Positions 29,302-38,082 of a DNA stretch of 64,000 nucleotides are shown in pieces (positions within the stretch are counted from its first letter, which is position 1; the number at the start of each line of letters is the position of its first letter). Made by a program: the position numbers and the translations under genes. The notes under the pieces were generated by a model. It saw only the letters and a program-made list of their open reading frames with translations, made no database searches and was not told the origin of the DNA. The DNA is from Kluyvera georgiana ATCC 51603 (GTDB lineage: Bacteria; Pseudomonadota; Gammaproteobacteria; Enterobacterales; Enterobacteriaceae): NCBI RefSeq assembly GCF_001654985.1, contig NZ_LXEU01000067.1, positions 26,935 through 90,934 on the forward strand, written 5' to 3'.

Positions 29302-30178
29302 ATGAAACGTGCGGGCGTGGCGACACCGCAGTCGGATATTGTGCCGGTCTTTAAGCTCTATGGTGAGCATAGGGGCTGGCCCACGCCCGATCTGTTGCAC
29401 TGTGAGTCGATACTCCAGCGCAGCAGCCTCTATGAGTGGCACATCCGCGTGCATCAGCATGCGGAAATGGTGCAGTTGCTGTATTTGCACAAGGGACAGG
29501 CGGAAATTGAAGTGGAAGGCGAGCGGCACGTGGTTAACGAGCCCAGCATTCAGGTCGTGCCATCGCTGTGCGTACATGGTTTTCGTTTTTCGCCCGGAAC
29601 CCAGGGCTATGTGCTGTCGCTAGCGCTTCCGCTGTTGAGCAAGCTGGAGGCGCAGTTTGGTGGTCAGCTGGATGTGCTCAGCCAACCAAGGTGTATACCG
29701 GTTAAGCGTTCAAGCCGTCATATTCGGTCGATGTTCGCGACGCTGCTGGAAGAGTATAAGCACGAGAATGATGCTCTATTCGCTGTTGGGCGCGTTATTG
29801 GTTTGGCTCAATCGGCAGGGGGCGCCATCGAAGACGATTGAAGACAAAAGCGAGCGAAAACGCGGCGTGCTACGGCGGTTTGCGCGGCTGATTGAGAGCC
29901 ACTACCGTGAACATTTGTCGCTGGCGGAATACGCGCAGCGACTCGGGGTATCGACGACCCATCTGAACTGCCTGTGCCGTGAATTCCATGGCACCAGTGC
30001 GCTAAACGTGCTGCACCAGCGGTTGCTGCTGGAGGCCAAAAGGAGCCTGCAGTACACCAGTATGACCATTACCCAGGTATCTGATTATCTGGGGTTTAGC
30101 GATGTAACCTATTTTTCCCGTTTTTTCAGAAAACGGGGGGGCATGACGCCGAAAGAATTCAAAATGAAAATGGAATAA
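29302..30178 (+). pseudogene. AraC-family regulator (PobR-like), frameshifted
   Basis: Two overlapping frames together make one AraC-type regulator of about 290 residues. Frame one (from ATG 29302) has the N-terminal cupin (HQHAEMVQLLYLHKGQAEIE) and reads well until about YKHENDALF near 29781, after which it drifts and stops at 29841. Frame two resumes homology with LLGALLVWLNRQG and carries the whole helix-turn-helix region (LSLAEYAQRLGVSTTHLNCL, ITQVSDYLGFSDVTYFSRFF). A one-base insertion (or two-base loss) near 29780-29795 would explain it. Its place right after pobA suggests it was the pobA activator. A sequencing error cannot be excluded. Confidence 0.8.
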
Positions 30179-30459
30179 CGAGGAGAAAATACAGAGCGCA
30201 AATTTTAATTTCTCTTATGACTTAATTAATATTTTCTAAGTTAGTGCTTTCCTGACGGCATGCCATACTACCTTCGTCAATCCCACCAGTACATCCATGT
30301 AGCAAAATATTTATTGGTTCGGTGACGACGACATAATCATAATGTTATCGCGGTAAAGGGAATAGAAACGGATGGATTCATTTTCCTGTTAATACTTCGC
30401 ATAAGTATTAAGTGGTTTTATATTCAGGAAATGAATCTTCGAATGGATACGGAGGTTTT

Positions 30460-31185
30460 ATGTCGCCAGAATACTGCAAATTCGCGGTGATTATCAGCAA
30501 AATACCGGTAATGCAGTCTGGGCTCAGCGCGATAATGGGAATGTATTTCCCGGACTACGAGCTCAATTTTTGCCAGTCTCTGGAAGAGTTAACGTTACTT
30601 CAGTTACGACGCACAGACGTCGTTATTGTCGATTTCTCTGGGGAAGTCAGACATCCGCGTGCGTTGTGTGAACAGTATTATACGCTGCTGTCCCAGTATC
30701 GGGATATTCACTGGATTTTCATGATTAGCCGACAATACTATTCGCTGGCCGTTGAGTTTTTAATGCGCCCGGAAAGCACTTTACTTTCAGATTCCGATCC
30801 CATCGAGCGTGTCATCGATGCCGTCCGGCAGGGAGGCGTCAGTACGGAAAAAATTAGCCAGACGTTGCTTTCTCTGCAAACCAATGAGGATGTCGATGGC
30901 GACAATGAGCGATTAATTATGCTGACGCTGTCAGAACGTAAGGTACTGCGACTGCTGGCGAAAGGCTGGGGAATTAACCAAATTGCCGCCTTGCTGAAGA
31001 AAAGTAACAAGACGATCAGCGCGCAAAAAAATAGCGCTATGCGTCGACTTTCTTTGCGCAGCAATGCGGAGATGTATGCCTGGATTAACAGCAGCCAAGG
31101 GATGAAGGAACTGAATCTCTACTCAGCTTATGGAGAGCAAGCGGAATGGAAAAGCACAGCAGGAAGCAGTGCATCGCTATCATAG
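30460..31185 (+). CDS. yjjQ: LuxR-type regulator YjjQ
   Basis: A 241-residue regulator with a receiver-like N-terminal part lacking a clear phosphorylation site ([20 protein letters not shown]) and a C-terminal LuxR helix-turn-helix ([40 protein letters not shown]). E. coli YjjQ represses flagellar and other genes and is itself silenced by H-NS. The 281 bases upstream are AT-rich, fitting H-NS silencing, and hold no gene. GGAGG precedes the ATG at 30460. It overlaps bglJ by 40 bases. Confidence 0.92.
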   Translation: MSPEYCKFAVIISKIPVMQSGLSAIMGMYFPDYELNFCQSLEELTLLQLRRTDVVIVDFSGEVRHPRALCEQYYTLLSQYRDIHWIFMISRQYYSLAVEFLMRPESTLLSDSDPIERVIDAVRQGGVSTEKISQTLLSLQTNEDVDGDNERLIMLTLSERKVLRLLAKGWGINQIAALLKKSNKTISAQKNSAMRRLSLRSNAEMYAWINSSQGMKELNLYSAYGEQAEWKSTAGSSASLS

Positions 31186-31829
31186 AACATTGTATGATGA
31201 CGGAAGTGGGGTTACGTCATCTGTTAATGCATGCCCACTCCCGGAATTCTACTTTTCATTTTTATCGCACTATTCGCGAATTTAAGCTGGCGCTCCGTCA
31301 GACCTCTTTTGATGTATTGATCTGTTGCCTGCCCGGAATGAGGGAGCCGCGTATTGAGTGCCTGTTTACGATGGAGACCTTAGCGCGTCATGACGCCGGG
31401 ATCGTGCGTATTATTCTGGCGAACGATAGCGCTGAGGCTGACCTTATTAAGCATCTCTCGCCAACGTATCTTCACGGCGTACTGAGTAAATCCAGCCCGT
31501 TATCGGAACTTCAGCAAAGTTTGCTGGAACTTCTGCGAGAGGCGGCGCTCGGTCATGAATGCGCCGATGCCTCCTTACTGCATCATGAAAGTCGCTGTCT
31601 GAGCCCGACCGAGAATATGATTCTACGCTATATGACCTACGGTTATTCACTGATGGAAATTGCGCAGCGACTGGATAGGAACATCAAAACTATCCGCGCA
31701 CATAAATTCAATGCCATGACAAAGCTCGGTGTGAATTCAGATGTCGGCCTGCTGAGTGCCGCAGATTTATTGGTTTCTCTGCCCGATCGGAACACCGCAT
31801 ACGGGCAGAGGCCGCTGTGTTCTGCTTAA
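31146..31829 (+). CDS. bglJ: LuxR-type regulator BglJ
   Basis: A 227-residue protein with a degenerate N-terminal receiver-like domain and a C-terminal LuxR-type DNA-binding domain ([40 protein letters not shown]). In E. coli BglJ pairs with RcsB to activate bgl, leuO and other H-NS-silenced loci. The overlap with yjjQ matches the E. coli yjjQ-bglJ operon. Its stop overlaps that of the convergent YbaK-like gene by 4 bases. It is more diverged than neighbouring housekeeping genes, as is usual for this regulator. Confidence 0.9.
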   Translation: MEKHSRKQCIAIIEHCMMTEVGLRHLLMHAHSRNSTFHFYRTIREFKLALRQTSFDVLICCLPGMREPRIECLFTMETLARHDAGIVRIILANDSAEADLIKHLSPTYLHGVLSKSSPLSELQQSLLELLREAALGHECADASLLHHESRCLSPTENMILRYMTYGYSLMEIAQRLDRNIKTIRAHKFNAMTKLGVNSDVGLLSAADLLVSLPDRNTAYGQRPLCSA

Positions 31830-32296
31830 CTGGAAGATGGCTGGCAGACATCAACCCACGTTGCGGAGGTCAGGCTGGCCATTCTCTGTGGAGAGATGCG
31901 TACCGCGCTATGAATGGCGCCCGCAGCAGGGAGAACTTCGTCATAGGCCTGCAGTGAGACATCGCAATAGACGTCCAGCGGGTTTTCCAGGCCAAACGGA
32001 CATACGCCGCCGACGGGGTGTCCGGTCAGCATGACCACTTCGTCACTGCTGAGCATGCGGGCTTTCGCACCGAATGTGTCTTTCAGCTTTTTGTTATCCA
32101 GACGGGCATCGCCTTTAGCGACCACCAGAATCACACGGTCCTTGATCTTCAACGACAGCGTTTTGGCAATCTGTCCAGGCTCAACCTGATGGGCGGCGGC
32201 TGCCAGCGCGACGGTCGCAGTGCTTTGCTCAAGCTCGATAATATTGATGTCGGGCGCGTGCTCGGCAAAGAATTCTCGTACAGACTGTAGGCTCAT
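31826..32296 (-). CDS. YbaK/EbsC-family aminoacyl-tRNA deacylase-like protein
   Basis: A 156-157 residue single-domain protein of the YbaK/ProX fold. Visible family features are the N-terminal strand-helix, IAKTLSLKIKDRVILVVAKG with the conserved lysine, DNKKLKDTFGAKARMLSSDE, and GHPVGGVCPFGL. Family members hydrolyse mischarged tRNAs in trans (for example Cys-tRNA-Pro). The substrate of this member is unknown. Two adjacent ATGs are possible (complement at 32299 and 32296); the second has better spacing from AGGAG. It is not present at this spot in E. coli. Confidence 0.88.
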   Translation of the reverse strand: MSLQSVREFFAEHAPDINIIELEQSTATVALAAAAHQVEPGQIAKTLSLKIKDRVILVVAKGDARLDNKKLKDTFGAKARMLSSDEVVMLTGHPVGGVCPFGLENPLDVYCDVSLQAYDEVLPAAGAIHSAVRISPQRMASLTSATWVDVCQPSSS

Positions 32297-32410
32297 CATG
32301 CTCTCCTGATTTTTCGGCGAGTCACTCTGTCATAAAGCTACCTTGGTTGTAAATATTGCGACGAAGTTGTGCAAAAATTGTTTGATTTCTGGATCTCCTT
32401 CACATTCGCT

Positions 32411-32435
32411 GCAACCGGTTACAGTAACCGGTTGC
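32411..32435. promoter_or_regulatory. Perfect 25-bp palindromic operator upstream of PTS EIIC
   Basis: Twelve-base arms GCAACCGGTTAC and GTAACCGGTTGC flank a single A. Each arm contains the self-palindromic core AACCGGTT, typical of LacI/GalR-family operators (as in GntR- and AscG-type sites). It therefore offers two closely spaced half-operators. It lies 223 bases before the EIIC start; the regulator gene is not in the window. Confidence 0.75.
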
Positions 32436-32500
32436 GGTTCGCATTCAGTCGATTGATACTGCGAGGGTAACTTCCTTTGTATCCATAATAAGAGCCATAT

Positions 32501-32644
32501 ATGAACTGTATCCCTATGAACAATATGTCAGGTCGCGTTGCTGCAACCGCAGAGCGTTCACAGTTTGCCCAGTCGTATGTCGGCAAAATCGTTGTTGCTG
32601 TGCTTACGTCTAAAGCCTGTCAGGAGGGCTGCTATGTCTGCTAA
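32501..32644 (+). other. Possible 47-codon leader reading frame overlapping the EIIC start
   Basis: From ATG 32501 the frame encodes MNCIPMNNMSGRVAATAERS and continues, ending QEGCYVC just inside the EIIC gene; it contains three cysteines (near residues 3, 40 and 44, plus the last). Its stop overlaps the EIIC start codon region by 11 bases. The upstream site AAGAG is weak. I recognise no homologue. It could be a translated leader coupled to EIIC or a chance frame. Confidence 0.3.
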
Positions 32645-33977
32645 TCACGCTGCATTTAATTTGATATTTCGCTTTGTAGAAAACTACGTTAGTCCAGTTG
32701 CTGGGCGTATTTCATCTCAGCGCCACGTCATGGCTATCCGTGACGGTTTTATCTCTGCTATGCCTTTCATGATTGTGGGGTCGTTCTTGCTGGTATTTGC
32801 ATACCCGCCGTTCTCGCCGGATACCACCTGGGGCTTTGCTCGCGCGTGGTTGGACCTGGCAAAACAGTTTGAAGGCCGCATTCTGACGCCGTTTGATATG
32901 ACGATGGGCATCATGTCTATCTATATCTGCGCCGCTATCTCCTATAACTTAGGTAAACATTACGAAAAGACCAACCAGCTCGATCCTTTCATGTGTTCGA
33001 TGCTGTCAATTATGGCGTTCCTGCTGGTTGCCGCACCGAAAACTAACGGCACTCTGCCGGTGGATAGCCTCGGGGGGACAGGGATCTTCACCGCCATTCT
33101 CGTCGCTGTTTACTGCGTAGAGATGATGCGTTTTCTGAAAATCCGCAACATCGGGATCCGTTTGCCGGATCAGGTGCCGCCGATGATCAAAAACTCTTTC
33201 GATCTGCTGATACCGGTTCTGGTGGTCGTGCTGACGCTCTATCCGCTGAGTCTGTTTATTCAGAGCCAGTTCGATATGCTGATCCCTCAGGCTATCATGT
33301 CGGTGTTCAAACCGTTGGTTTCCGCGGCTGACTCCTTACCGGCTATTCTGCTGGCGGTGCTGATTGGCCACCTGCTGTGGTTCGCAGGGATTCACGGTGC
33401 GGCGATTGTATCCGGTATGCTGCAGATGTTCTGGCTGACCAACCTTGGTCTGAACCAGACCGCGTTGGCGCAGGGCGCACCGCTGCCGCACATCTTTATG
33501 GAAGCATTCTGGACCTTCTTCGTCGTGATTGGCGGTTCCGGTGCTACCATGGGCCTGGTATTCTGCTATCTGCGTAGCCGCTTGGCCCACCTGCGTTCTA
33601 TTGGCCGTCTGAGCGTGGTGCCAAGCCTGTTCAACATCAACGAACCGGTGATTTTCGGTACGCCTATCGTCATGAACCCGGTGTTCTTTATTCCGTTCCT
33701 GCTGGCACCGATGGTTAACGCCATTCTGGCCTGGGCGGCAATGAAGCTGGATCTGATTGGCCGTGTCATCTCTGTTGTTCCATGGACCGCGCCGGCACCT
33801 ATCGGTGGAGCGTGGGCGTTAGGCTGGGATTTCCGTGCGGCGATTCTGGTCGTGTTGCTGGCCTGCGTTTCGGCAATCATCTACTATCCGTTCTTCAAAG
33901 TGTATGAAAAACAGTTGCTTGCACAGGAAGAGGAAGAAGCACAGCGTGCGGTGGAAGAGAGCCAGCAGGTTGCGTAA
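32634..33977 (+). CDS. PTS cellobiose/lactose-type EIIC permease (orphan)
   Basis: A 447-residue polytopic EIIC of the lactose/cellobiose (Lac) PTS family. Hallmarks are AIRDGFISAMPFMIVGSFLL, the substrate-loop histidine region WFAGIHGAAIVSGML, and FNINEPVIFGTPIVMNPVFF. EIIC proteins carry and phosphorylate beta-glucosides or diacetylchitobiose together with EIIA and EIIB partners. None of these, nor a phospho-glycosidase, is adjacent, so partners must be encoded elsewhere. ATG 32634 has an AGGAGGG site; an earlier frame to 32538 is not favoured. The upstream palindrome suggests LacI-type control. A terminator follows. Confidence 0.88.
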   Translation: MSANHAAFNLIFRFVENYVSPVAGRISSQRHVMAIRDGFISAMPFMIVGSFLLVFAYPPFSPDTTWGFARAWLDLAKQFEGRILTPFDMTMGIMSIYICAAISYNLGKHYEKTNQLDPFMCSMLSIMAFLLVAAPKTNGTLPVDSLGGTGIFTAILVAVYCVEMMRFLKIRNIGIRLPDQVPPMIKNSFDLLIPVLVVVLTLYPLSLFIQSQFDMLIPQAIMSVFKPLVSAADSLPAILLAVLIGHLLWFAGIHGAAIVSGMLQMFWLTNLGLNQTALAQGAPLPHIFMEAFWTFFVVIGGSGATMGLVFCYLRSRLAHLRSIGRLSVVPSLFNINEPVIFGTPIVMNPVFFIPFLLAPMVNAILAWAAMKLDLIGRVISVVPWTAPAPIGGAWALGWDFRAAILVVLLACVSAIIYYPFFKVYEKQLLAQEEEEAQRAVEESQQVA

Positions 33978-33990
33978 TGGGTAGGAAATC

Positions 33991-34018
33991 GACGGGGCGT
34001 TTGCCCCGTCGGTTATTT
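33991..34018. terminator. Bidirectional terminator between EIIC and fhuF
   Basis: Arms GACGGGGC / GCCCCGTC around a GTTT loop, followed on the plus strand by GGTTATTTT. It sits between the convergent EIIC and fhuF genes; its 3' part overlaps the fhuF stop. Confidence 0.85.
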
Positions 34019-34801
34019 TAGGGTGCAGTCACCACACTGCTGAACATCGGGCAGACGATAGCGCTGACAGCAGGTTCGGCGCACCAAACGGCCATCTCTC
34101 ACCACAACGGTACGCCACAGCGGGTTATCCTGGCCATCGGCCAGCGTCTTGCTAAAGAAGTAGCGCTGCCGTATCTGGTTCACCGACTCTTCGCCCAGCA
34201 GTGCAATCATCTCGCCGAGATACCAGTTAATTAAATAACCGGTGTTGCTCCAGATAAGTTTAGCGTTAATGTCACCCGTGGCTTCAAGGGCCTCAATGAC
34301 GGGCATAATGCCTTGCGTCACTAAGTTATCCATACGTTCGACGAGTGGTTTCTGAGTCGTGCGTAGATCGTGGCGTACATCGACCCAGAAGCACGCAGCA
34401 CGTCCGGTTTCATGGAACTCGACGTGGAAGTGCTCGGGTGAGACGGCGATGGCAGATTCTTCGGTCAGCAGCGCCAGCATCAGTGGCGGTACCATCAGGC
34501 CGATATACCATTGTGCCCACAGCGATATCAGCGGTTTGTTTTCGCGCGGCTGTGTCGGTTGGTTACGGTAGATATGATCGGAATAGATCGCGAGCAGTGA
34601 GCTCAGTTCTGTCGGCTTTGCCCATTCGGCCAGCGCTTTCGCATTGTCAGGGGGCGTTTCATTTAGGCGAAACATCTCCAGCATGTGCGGACGATGCTCG
34701 GCGATTTTTGCGCGTACCGATTCGGCGAGCACATTTCCCGTAGCGGGAAGCGACGTACGCCAGATAAGGTCATCAGCAATCGGTGCGGAGCGATAGGCCA
34801 T
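34013..34801 (-). CDS. fhuF: Siderophore-iron reductase FhuF
   Basis: A 262-residue cytoplasmic [2Fe-2S] ferric-siderophore reductase that releases iron from hydroxamate siderophores. The characteristic C-terminal CC-x10-C-x2-C cluster motif is present in RRTCCQRYRLPDVQQCGDC. Stretches such as NKPLISLWAQWYIGLMVPPL and FHVEFHETGRAACFWVDV match E. coli FhuF, as does the start MAYRSAPIADDLIW and the length of 262. A Fur box lies just upstream. Convergent with the PTS gene. Confidence 0.96.
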   Translation of the reverse strand: MAYRSAPIADDLIWRTSLPATGNVLAESVRAKIAEHRPHMLEMFRLNETPPDNAKALAEWAKPTELSSLLAIYSDHIYRNQPTQPRENKPLISLWAQWYIGLMVPPLMLALLTEESAIAVSPEHFHVEFHETGRAACFWVDVRHDLRTTQKPLVERMDNLVTQGIMPVIEALEATGDINAKLIWSNTGYLINWYLGEMIALLGEESVNQIRQRYFFSKTLADGQDNPLWRTVVVRDGRLVRRTCCQRYRLPDVQQCGDCTLK

Positions 34802-34824
34802 AGAATTAGCTAGATACAAAACTA

Positions 34825-34843
34825 AATGATAATGATTAGCAAT
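34825..34843 (-). promoter_or_regulatory. Fur box of fhuF
   Basis: The minus strand reads TTGCTAATCATTATCATTT, close to the Fur consensus GATAATGATAATCATTATC, 24-42 bases upstream of the fhuF start. fhuF is a well known Fur-repressed gene. Confidence 0.8.
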
Positions 34844-34855
34844 CCTAGCTATAGA

Positions 34856-34897
34856 TAAAAACAAGCGCAAGCGGTTTATCGCTCGCGCTTGTTTTTT
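34856..34897 (-). terminator. Terminator downstream of the GGDEF gene
   Basis: On the minus strand ACAAGCGCGAGCG and CGCTTGCGCTTGT arms enclose a short ATAAAC loop and are followed by TTTTT. It begins about 6 bases after the diguanylate cyclase stop. Confidence 0.85.
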
Positions 34898-34903
34898 GTG
34901 AAC

Positions 34904-35968
34904 TCAGGCGGCGGGAAGCCGTTCGCTGGTCAGGGCGCTGTTGCGCCCCTGATTTTTGGCTTCGTACAGCGCTTTATCCGCCATCTGAATCGCCGCGTCG
35001 ATATCGTTATCCTCTAGCGGGGCAATACCGATACTGACGGTGACGTGAGTGGCGACGCTGGCATTAAACATATGTGGGATCTTCAGATCGTAGACCTGCT
35101 GACGAATGCGCTCCGCCGTCAGGATGGCATTATTCAGATCACACTGCGGCAGCAGCACCAAAAATTCTTCGCCACCATAGCGGGTCACAATATCGCGTGA
35201 GCGCACCGCGTTGCGAATGGCGGCGGAAACACGCATCAGCGCCTGATCGCCCATCATATGGCCGTAGTGGTCGTTGTAGGCCTTAAAATGGTCGATATCC
35301 AGCAGTAGAACCGAGTGTTGGGCCGGGCCAAGCGCTTTCAGTGAATCCAGGCGAAACTGGAAGCCGCGACGATTATACAGGCCGGTAAGCGGATCGAGCA
35401 TGCTCAAGCCGTTCAGCGTTTCGCGTTCCTCCAGCAGTTTATACATCAACCCCTGGGCAAAGCTGTCGTTACGCCGCTGGATGATGTGCTGAATGGTAAT
35501 ACCGATTAATGGTAGCGCGAAGCAGTAGACCATTCGCCACCACTCTTCAGAATTGCTGCTGAACAGGCAGACAATAAAAGTCGGTAATGAATGCAGTGCA
35601 AACGCAATGATATTATTTGAAAAGGCAATAGTCCCGACAAATAACACGCTAAATAGCGCAACCATTTGAAAGTTATCATTTACCGCAGGGAGCACAAAAG
35701 TTTTACTTAAAATATGCCAGCCCCACAGGCAGCCAAATATTGCCGAAACTATCGGCAGGTTGAGTTTGACTCTCGCGTAGCGCCAGTTCCACAGCAGCAT
35801 AGCGCCGCTACCCACCGCAATGAGCATTGCCGGTAGGGGAAATATATGTACATCATATATCGGACTAAACACCGACAGCGCCGATGAGACCAAATTGAGA
35901 AACAAAAACAGCCGGAACGTTAGCTGATATTTTTGCGCACGCAGGGTACGCCAGGATTGTACAGTCAT
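34904..35968 (-). CDS. Membrane-bound diguanylate cyclase (GGEEF)
   Basis: A 354-residue inner-membrane protein. The first 175 residues contain about five to six hydrophobic segments (LFLFLNLVSSALSVF, AMLIAVGSGAMLLWNW, FALPLIGITIQHII). The C-terminal GGDEF domain begins LDPLTGLYNRRGFQFRLDSL and contains VLLLDIDHFKAYNDHYGHMM and the catalytic RYGGEEFLVLLPQ. The RxxD inhibitory site (RSRD) sits five residues before GGEEF, so it should make cyclic di-GMP under product control. The sensory input is unknown. It lies between two Fur-boxed genes, with no Fur box of its own that I see. Confidence 0.93.
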   Translation of the reverse strand: MTVQSWRTLRAQKYQLTFRLFLFLNLVSSALSVFSPIYDVHIFPLPAMLIAVGSGAMLLWNWRYARVKLNLPIVSAIFGCLWGWHILSKTFVLPAVNDNFQMVALFSVLFVGTIAFSNNIIAFALHSLPTFIVCLFSSNSEEWWRMVYCFALPLIGITIQHIIQRRNDSFAQGLMYKLLEERETLNGLSMLDPLTGLYNRRGFQFRLDSLKALGPAQHSVLLLDIDHFKAYNDHYGHMMGDQALMRVSAAIRNAVRSRDIVTRYGGEEFLVLLPQCDLNNAILTAERIRQQVYDLKIPHMFNASVATHVTVSIGIAPLEDNDIDAAIQMADKALYEAKNQGRNSALTSERLPAA

Positions 35969-36163
35969 TGTTTGAAGTTGTAGTCAGCCTTAAATAAATA
36001 AGTAACTGCATCAAAAGCAACAATAATGCAGGAAGAGTCGTGCGCTTGCCTTATATTTGACATGCTGGTTTTTTAGACAACTTAACACCATATAATATTC
36101 ATGTCATTAATGAATATGAAACCTTAGCGCAATAGCAGACAAATGACAAAAAAGACTATATGA

Positions 36164-36184
36164 TATTGGTAATCATTATCATTT
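36164..36184 (+). promoter_or_regulatory. Fur box of yjjZ
   Basis: ATTGGTAATCATTATCATTT resembles the Fur consensus GATAATGATAATCATTATC and ends 13 bases before the yjjZ ATG. Confidence 0.75.
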
Positions 36185-36197
36185 AAAGGGCGGAATC

Positions 36198-36437
36198 ATG
36201 TTGCAAAAAACGTTAGGCAGCGGCTGGGGAGTACTGCTTCCGGGGGGGGGAATTGCGCTACTGAGCACCATGGGGCTTTCAGCCGATGTTTGGCGTGGCG
36301 TGATTGTTTGTGGGCTGCTGCTGAGCAGTGCGATGATCTGGCATCGTCAGCTGAGACACTTTGTACTGTTGCCGTCTTGCATTGCGTTAATTGGTGGTAT
36401 TGTACTGATTATAATGAATTTAAAATCGATGGAGTGA
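36198..36437 (+). CDS. yjjZ: DUF1435 small membrane protein YjjZ
   Basis: A 79-residue protein with two to three hydrophobic stretches (GVLLPGGGIALLSTMGLSA, GVIVCGLLLSSAMIWH, LPSCIALIGGIVLIIMNL). It matches the DUF1435 family in size and in position between fhuF and the leu tRNA/rsmC genes, as E. coli yjjZ. Function is unknown. The Fur box upstream implies expression under iron limitation. AGGGCGG precedes the ATG. Confidence 0.85.
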   Translation: MLQKTLGSGWGVLLPGGGIALLSTMGLSADVWRGVIVCGLLLSSAMIWHRQLRHFVLLPSCIALIGGIVLIIMNLKSME

Positions 36438-36472
36438 AGCAAGAAAGGAAATCAGGAAGAGAACGAGGAGAC

Positions 36473-36559
36473 TGGTGCGAGGGGGGGGACTTGAACCCCC
36501 ACGTCCGTAAGGACACTAACACCTGAAGCTAGCGCGTCTACCAATTCCGCCACCTTCGC
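36473..36559 (-). tRNA. leuQ: tRNA-Leu(CAG), third of three
   Basis: 87 bases including the encoded CCA. Acceptor GCGAAGG pairs with the CCTCGC end. Anticodon CAG lies in the loop CTTCAGGT, with the long class II variable arm (GTCC/GGAC) and T loop TTCAAGT. It forms a cluster with two more copies as leuQPV in E. coli. Confidence 0.97.
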
Positions 36560-36594
36560 ACAGACATCTCGTTACTTTTGTTATATCGCCTCGT

Positions 36595-36680
36595 TGGTGC
36601 GAGGGGGGGGACTCGAACCCCCACATCCTAAGGACACTAACACCTGAAGCTAGCGCGTCTACCAATTCCGCCACCTTCGC
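36595..36680 (-). tRNA. leuP: tRNA-Leu(CAG), second of three, divergent copy
   Basis: 86 bases including CCA; anticodon CAG. It differs from its two neighbours by a shorter variable-arm loop (GTCC-TTA-GGAT, with a G-T end pair) and TTCGAGT in the T loop. Base pairing is kept, so it should be functional. Confidence 0.96.
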
Positions 36681-36707
36681 ACAGTGCGAGCGATATAACG
36701 TGGATTA

Positions 36708-36794
36708 TGGTGCGAGGGGGGGGACTTGAACCCCCACGTCCGTAAGGACACTAACACCTGAAGCTAGCGCGTCTACCAATTCCGCCACCTTCGC
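36708..36794 (-). tRNA. leuV: tRNA-Leu(CAG), first of three
   Basis: 87 bases including CCA and, as far as I can compare, identical in sequence to the copy at 36473. Anticodon CAG. It is promoter-proximal in the minus-strand cluster; a 9-bp perfect hairpin (CGATTCTTT / AAAGAATCG, 36802-36822) lies in its 5' leader and may guide processing. Confidence 0.97.
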
Positions 36795-36837
36795 ATACCA
36801 TCGATTCTTTATGAAAGAATCGTTACCACGGAGGCGA

Positions 36838-36865
36838 ATTCTAGAGATTTTACGCTGTGCGTCAA
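36838..36865 (-). promoter_or_regulatory. Promoter of the leu tRNA cluster
   Basis: On the minus strand TTGACG (36865-36860), a 16-base spacer and TAGAAT (36843-36838) form a near-consensus sigma-70 promoter. The GC-rich stretch TCGCCTCC right after the -10 is a stringent-control discriminator typical of stable-RNA promoters. Confidence 0.85.
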
Positions 36866-36932
36866 TAGTTAATTATCGAAGACTGCGCGATTGCCGAAAA
36901 AAAAGGCGTTTATGCGGATTTTACCGTTTGTT

Positions 36933-37013
36933 GTAGGCCAGATAAGCGTTAGCGCCTACTGGCCTTGTGCGATGCAACGCCGGATAGCGGCGTAAATGCC
37001 TTATCCGGCCTGC
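36933..37013. repeat. REP pair between rsmC and leuV
   Basis: A diverged REP (GTAGGCCAGATAAGCG...GCGCCTACTGGC) and an inverted classical REP (GCCGGATAGCGG...CTTATCCGGCCTGC). They follow rsmC in its direction of transcription and precede the tRNA promoter. Confidence 0.8.
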
Positions 37014-37018
37014 ATTGA

Positions 37019-38050
37019 TTAGGCTTTTTTCGCCTGACGGGTCATGACGGTGCGGTACACTTTGAAACGGCCTGTTTGAGCAATCACTTCATGGAAGCCA
37101 AAGGTCTCGTCCAGCACTGCCGGATAGGGCAGGAAGGCGTTGGCCACGATGCGTAGCTCGCCGCCGCTGTTCAGATGACGCACGGCGCCGCGAATCAGCG
37201 TTTGCGCAGCGTCCAGGCTGGTCTGCATGCCATCGTGGAACGGCGGGTTGGAGATGATCATATCGAAACGGCCGTTCACCTCAGAGAAGACGTTGCTGGC
37301 CAGCACGTCGCCTTCAATGCCATTTGCCGCAAGGGTTGCGCGGCTGGCTTCGACCGCCGGAGCGCTCACATCGCACAGGGTCAAACGAACCTTCGGCGAG
37401 TGGCTGGCCAGCGTCGCCGCCAGCACGCCTGCGCCGCAGCCGACGTCCAGCACTTTACCTTTGGTGTGAGGCGTCAGGGTGGAGAGCAGCAGCTGGCTGC
37501 CGACATCCAGTCCGTCACGGCTGAAGACGCCCGGTAGGGTCTTAATGGTCAGCTTATCAAGCTGATATTCGCCCCAGAATGTTTCCGCATCGAACGACGG
37601 CTGTTTTTCCAGACGACCGTGATACAGGCCGCAGCGACGAGCGCTGTCGACTTTATTCAGCGGCGCGAACTCTGCCAGCATCTGTTCGGCGCTGCGCACG
37701 CCGCTGCGGTTTTCGCCAATGACGAAAATATCGGTGCCCACCGGCAGAAGAGACAGAATGTTCATCAGCTGGAACTGGGCTTCCGGTTTGTTCTTTGGCC
37801 AGTAGTAGATAAACGTGTCGCTGTCGGCGACGTCTTCCGCCTGCGCCACAAGCCCAAAGCGAACGTTGTCGCCTATCTGGCGGTTTAACACCTGCCAGTG
37901 GTGAAACTGCTGGGTATGCGCGCGGCTTGCGGCGGTCTCAAGGCGTGCGGGCAGGTCATCCTGCAGATCGCCGGCAAAGAAAATACGGCTCTGTTCGAAA
38001 TCGTCACTGTGGCGCAGCAAGACTTCACTTGCCGGGGTAAAAGCAGACAT
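37019..38050 (-). CDS. rsmC: 16S rRNA (guanine-1207-N2) methyltransferase RsmC
   Basis: A 343-residue two-domain methyltransferase for G1207 of 16S rRNA in the 30S subunit. The N-terminal degenerate domain precedes the catalytic domain. SAM-binding [17 protein letters not shown] and the catalytic NPPF in [16 protein letters not shown] are visible. Length equals E. coli RsmC. It is divergent from holD, with an ERIC element in between. Confidence 0.97.
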   Translation of the reverse strand: MSAFTPASEVLLRHSDDFEQSRIFFAGDLQDDLPARLETAASRAHTQQFHHWQVLNRQIGDNVRFGLVAQAEDVADSDTFIYYWPKNKPEAQFQLMNILSLLPVGTDIFVIGENRSGVRSAEQMLAEFAPLNKVDSARRCGLYHGRLEKQPSFDAETFWGEYQLDKLTIKTLPGVFSRDGLDVGSQLLLSTLTPHTKGKVLDVGCGAGVLAATLASHSPKVRLTLCDVSAPAVEASRATLAANGIEGDVLASNVFSEVNGRFDMIISNPPFHDGMQTSLDAAQTLIRGAVRHLNSGGELRIVANAFLPYPAVLDETFGFHEVIAQTGRFKVYRTVMTRQAKKA

Positions 38051-38082
38051 GAATGGTTCCTCATTAAACTCAGGCCGCGATT

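Noticed and set aside
36473..36865. tRNA-Leu cluster as an integration site for a mobile element
   Set aside because: No integrase gene, partial tRNA duplication or att-like direct repeat was found on either side.
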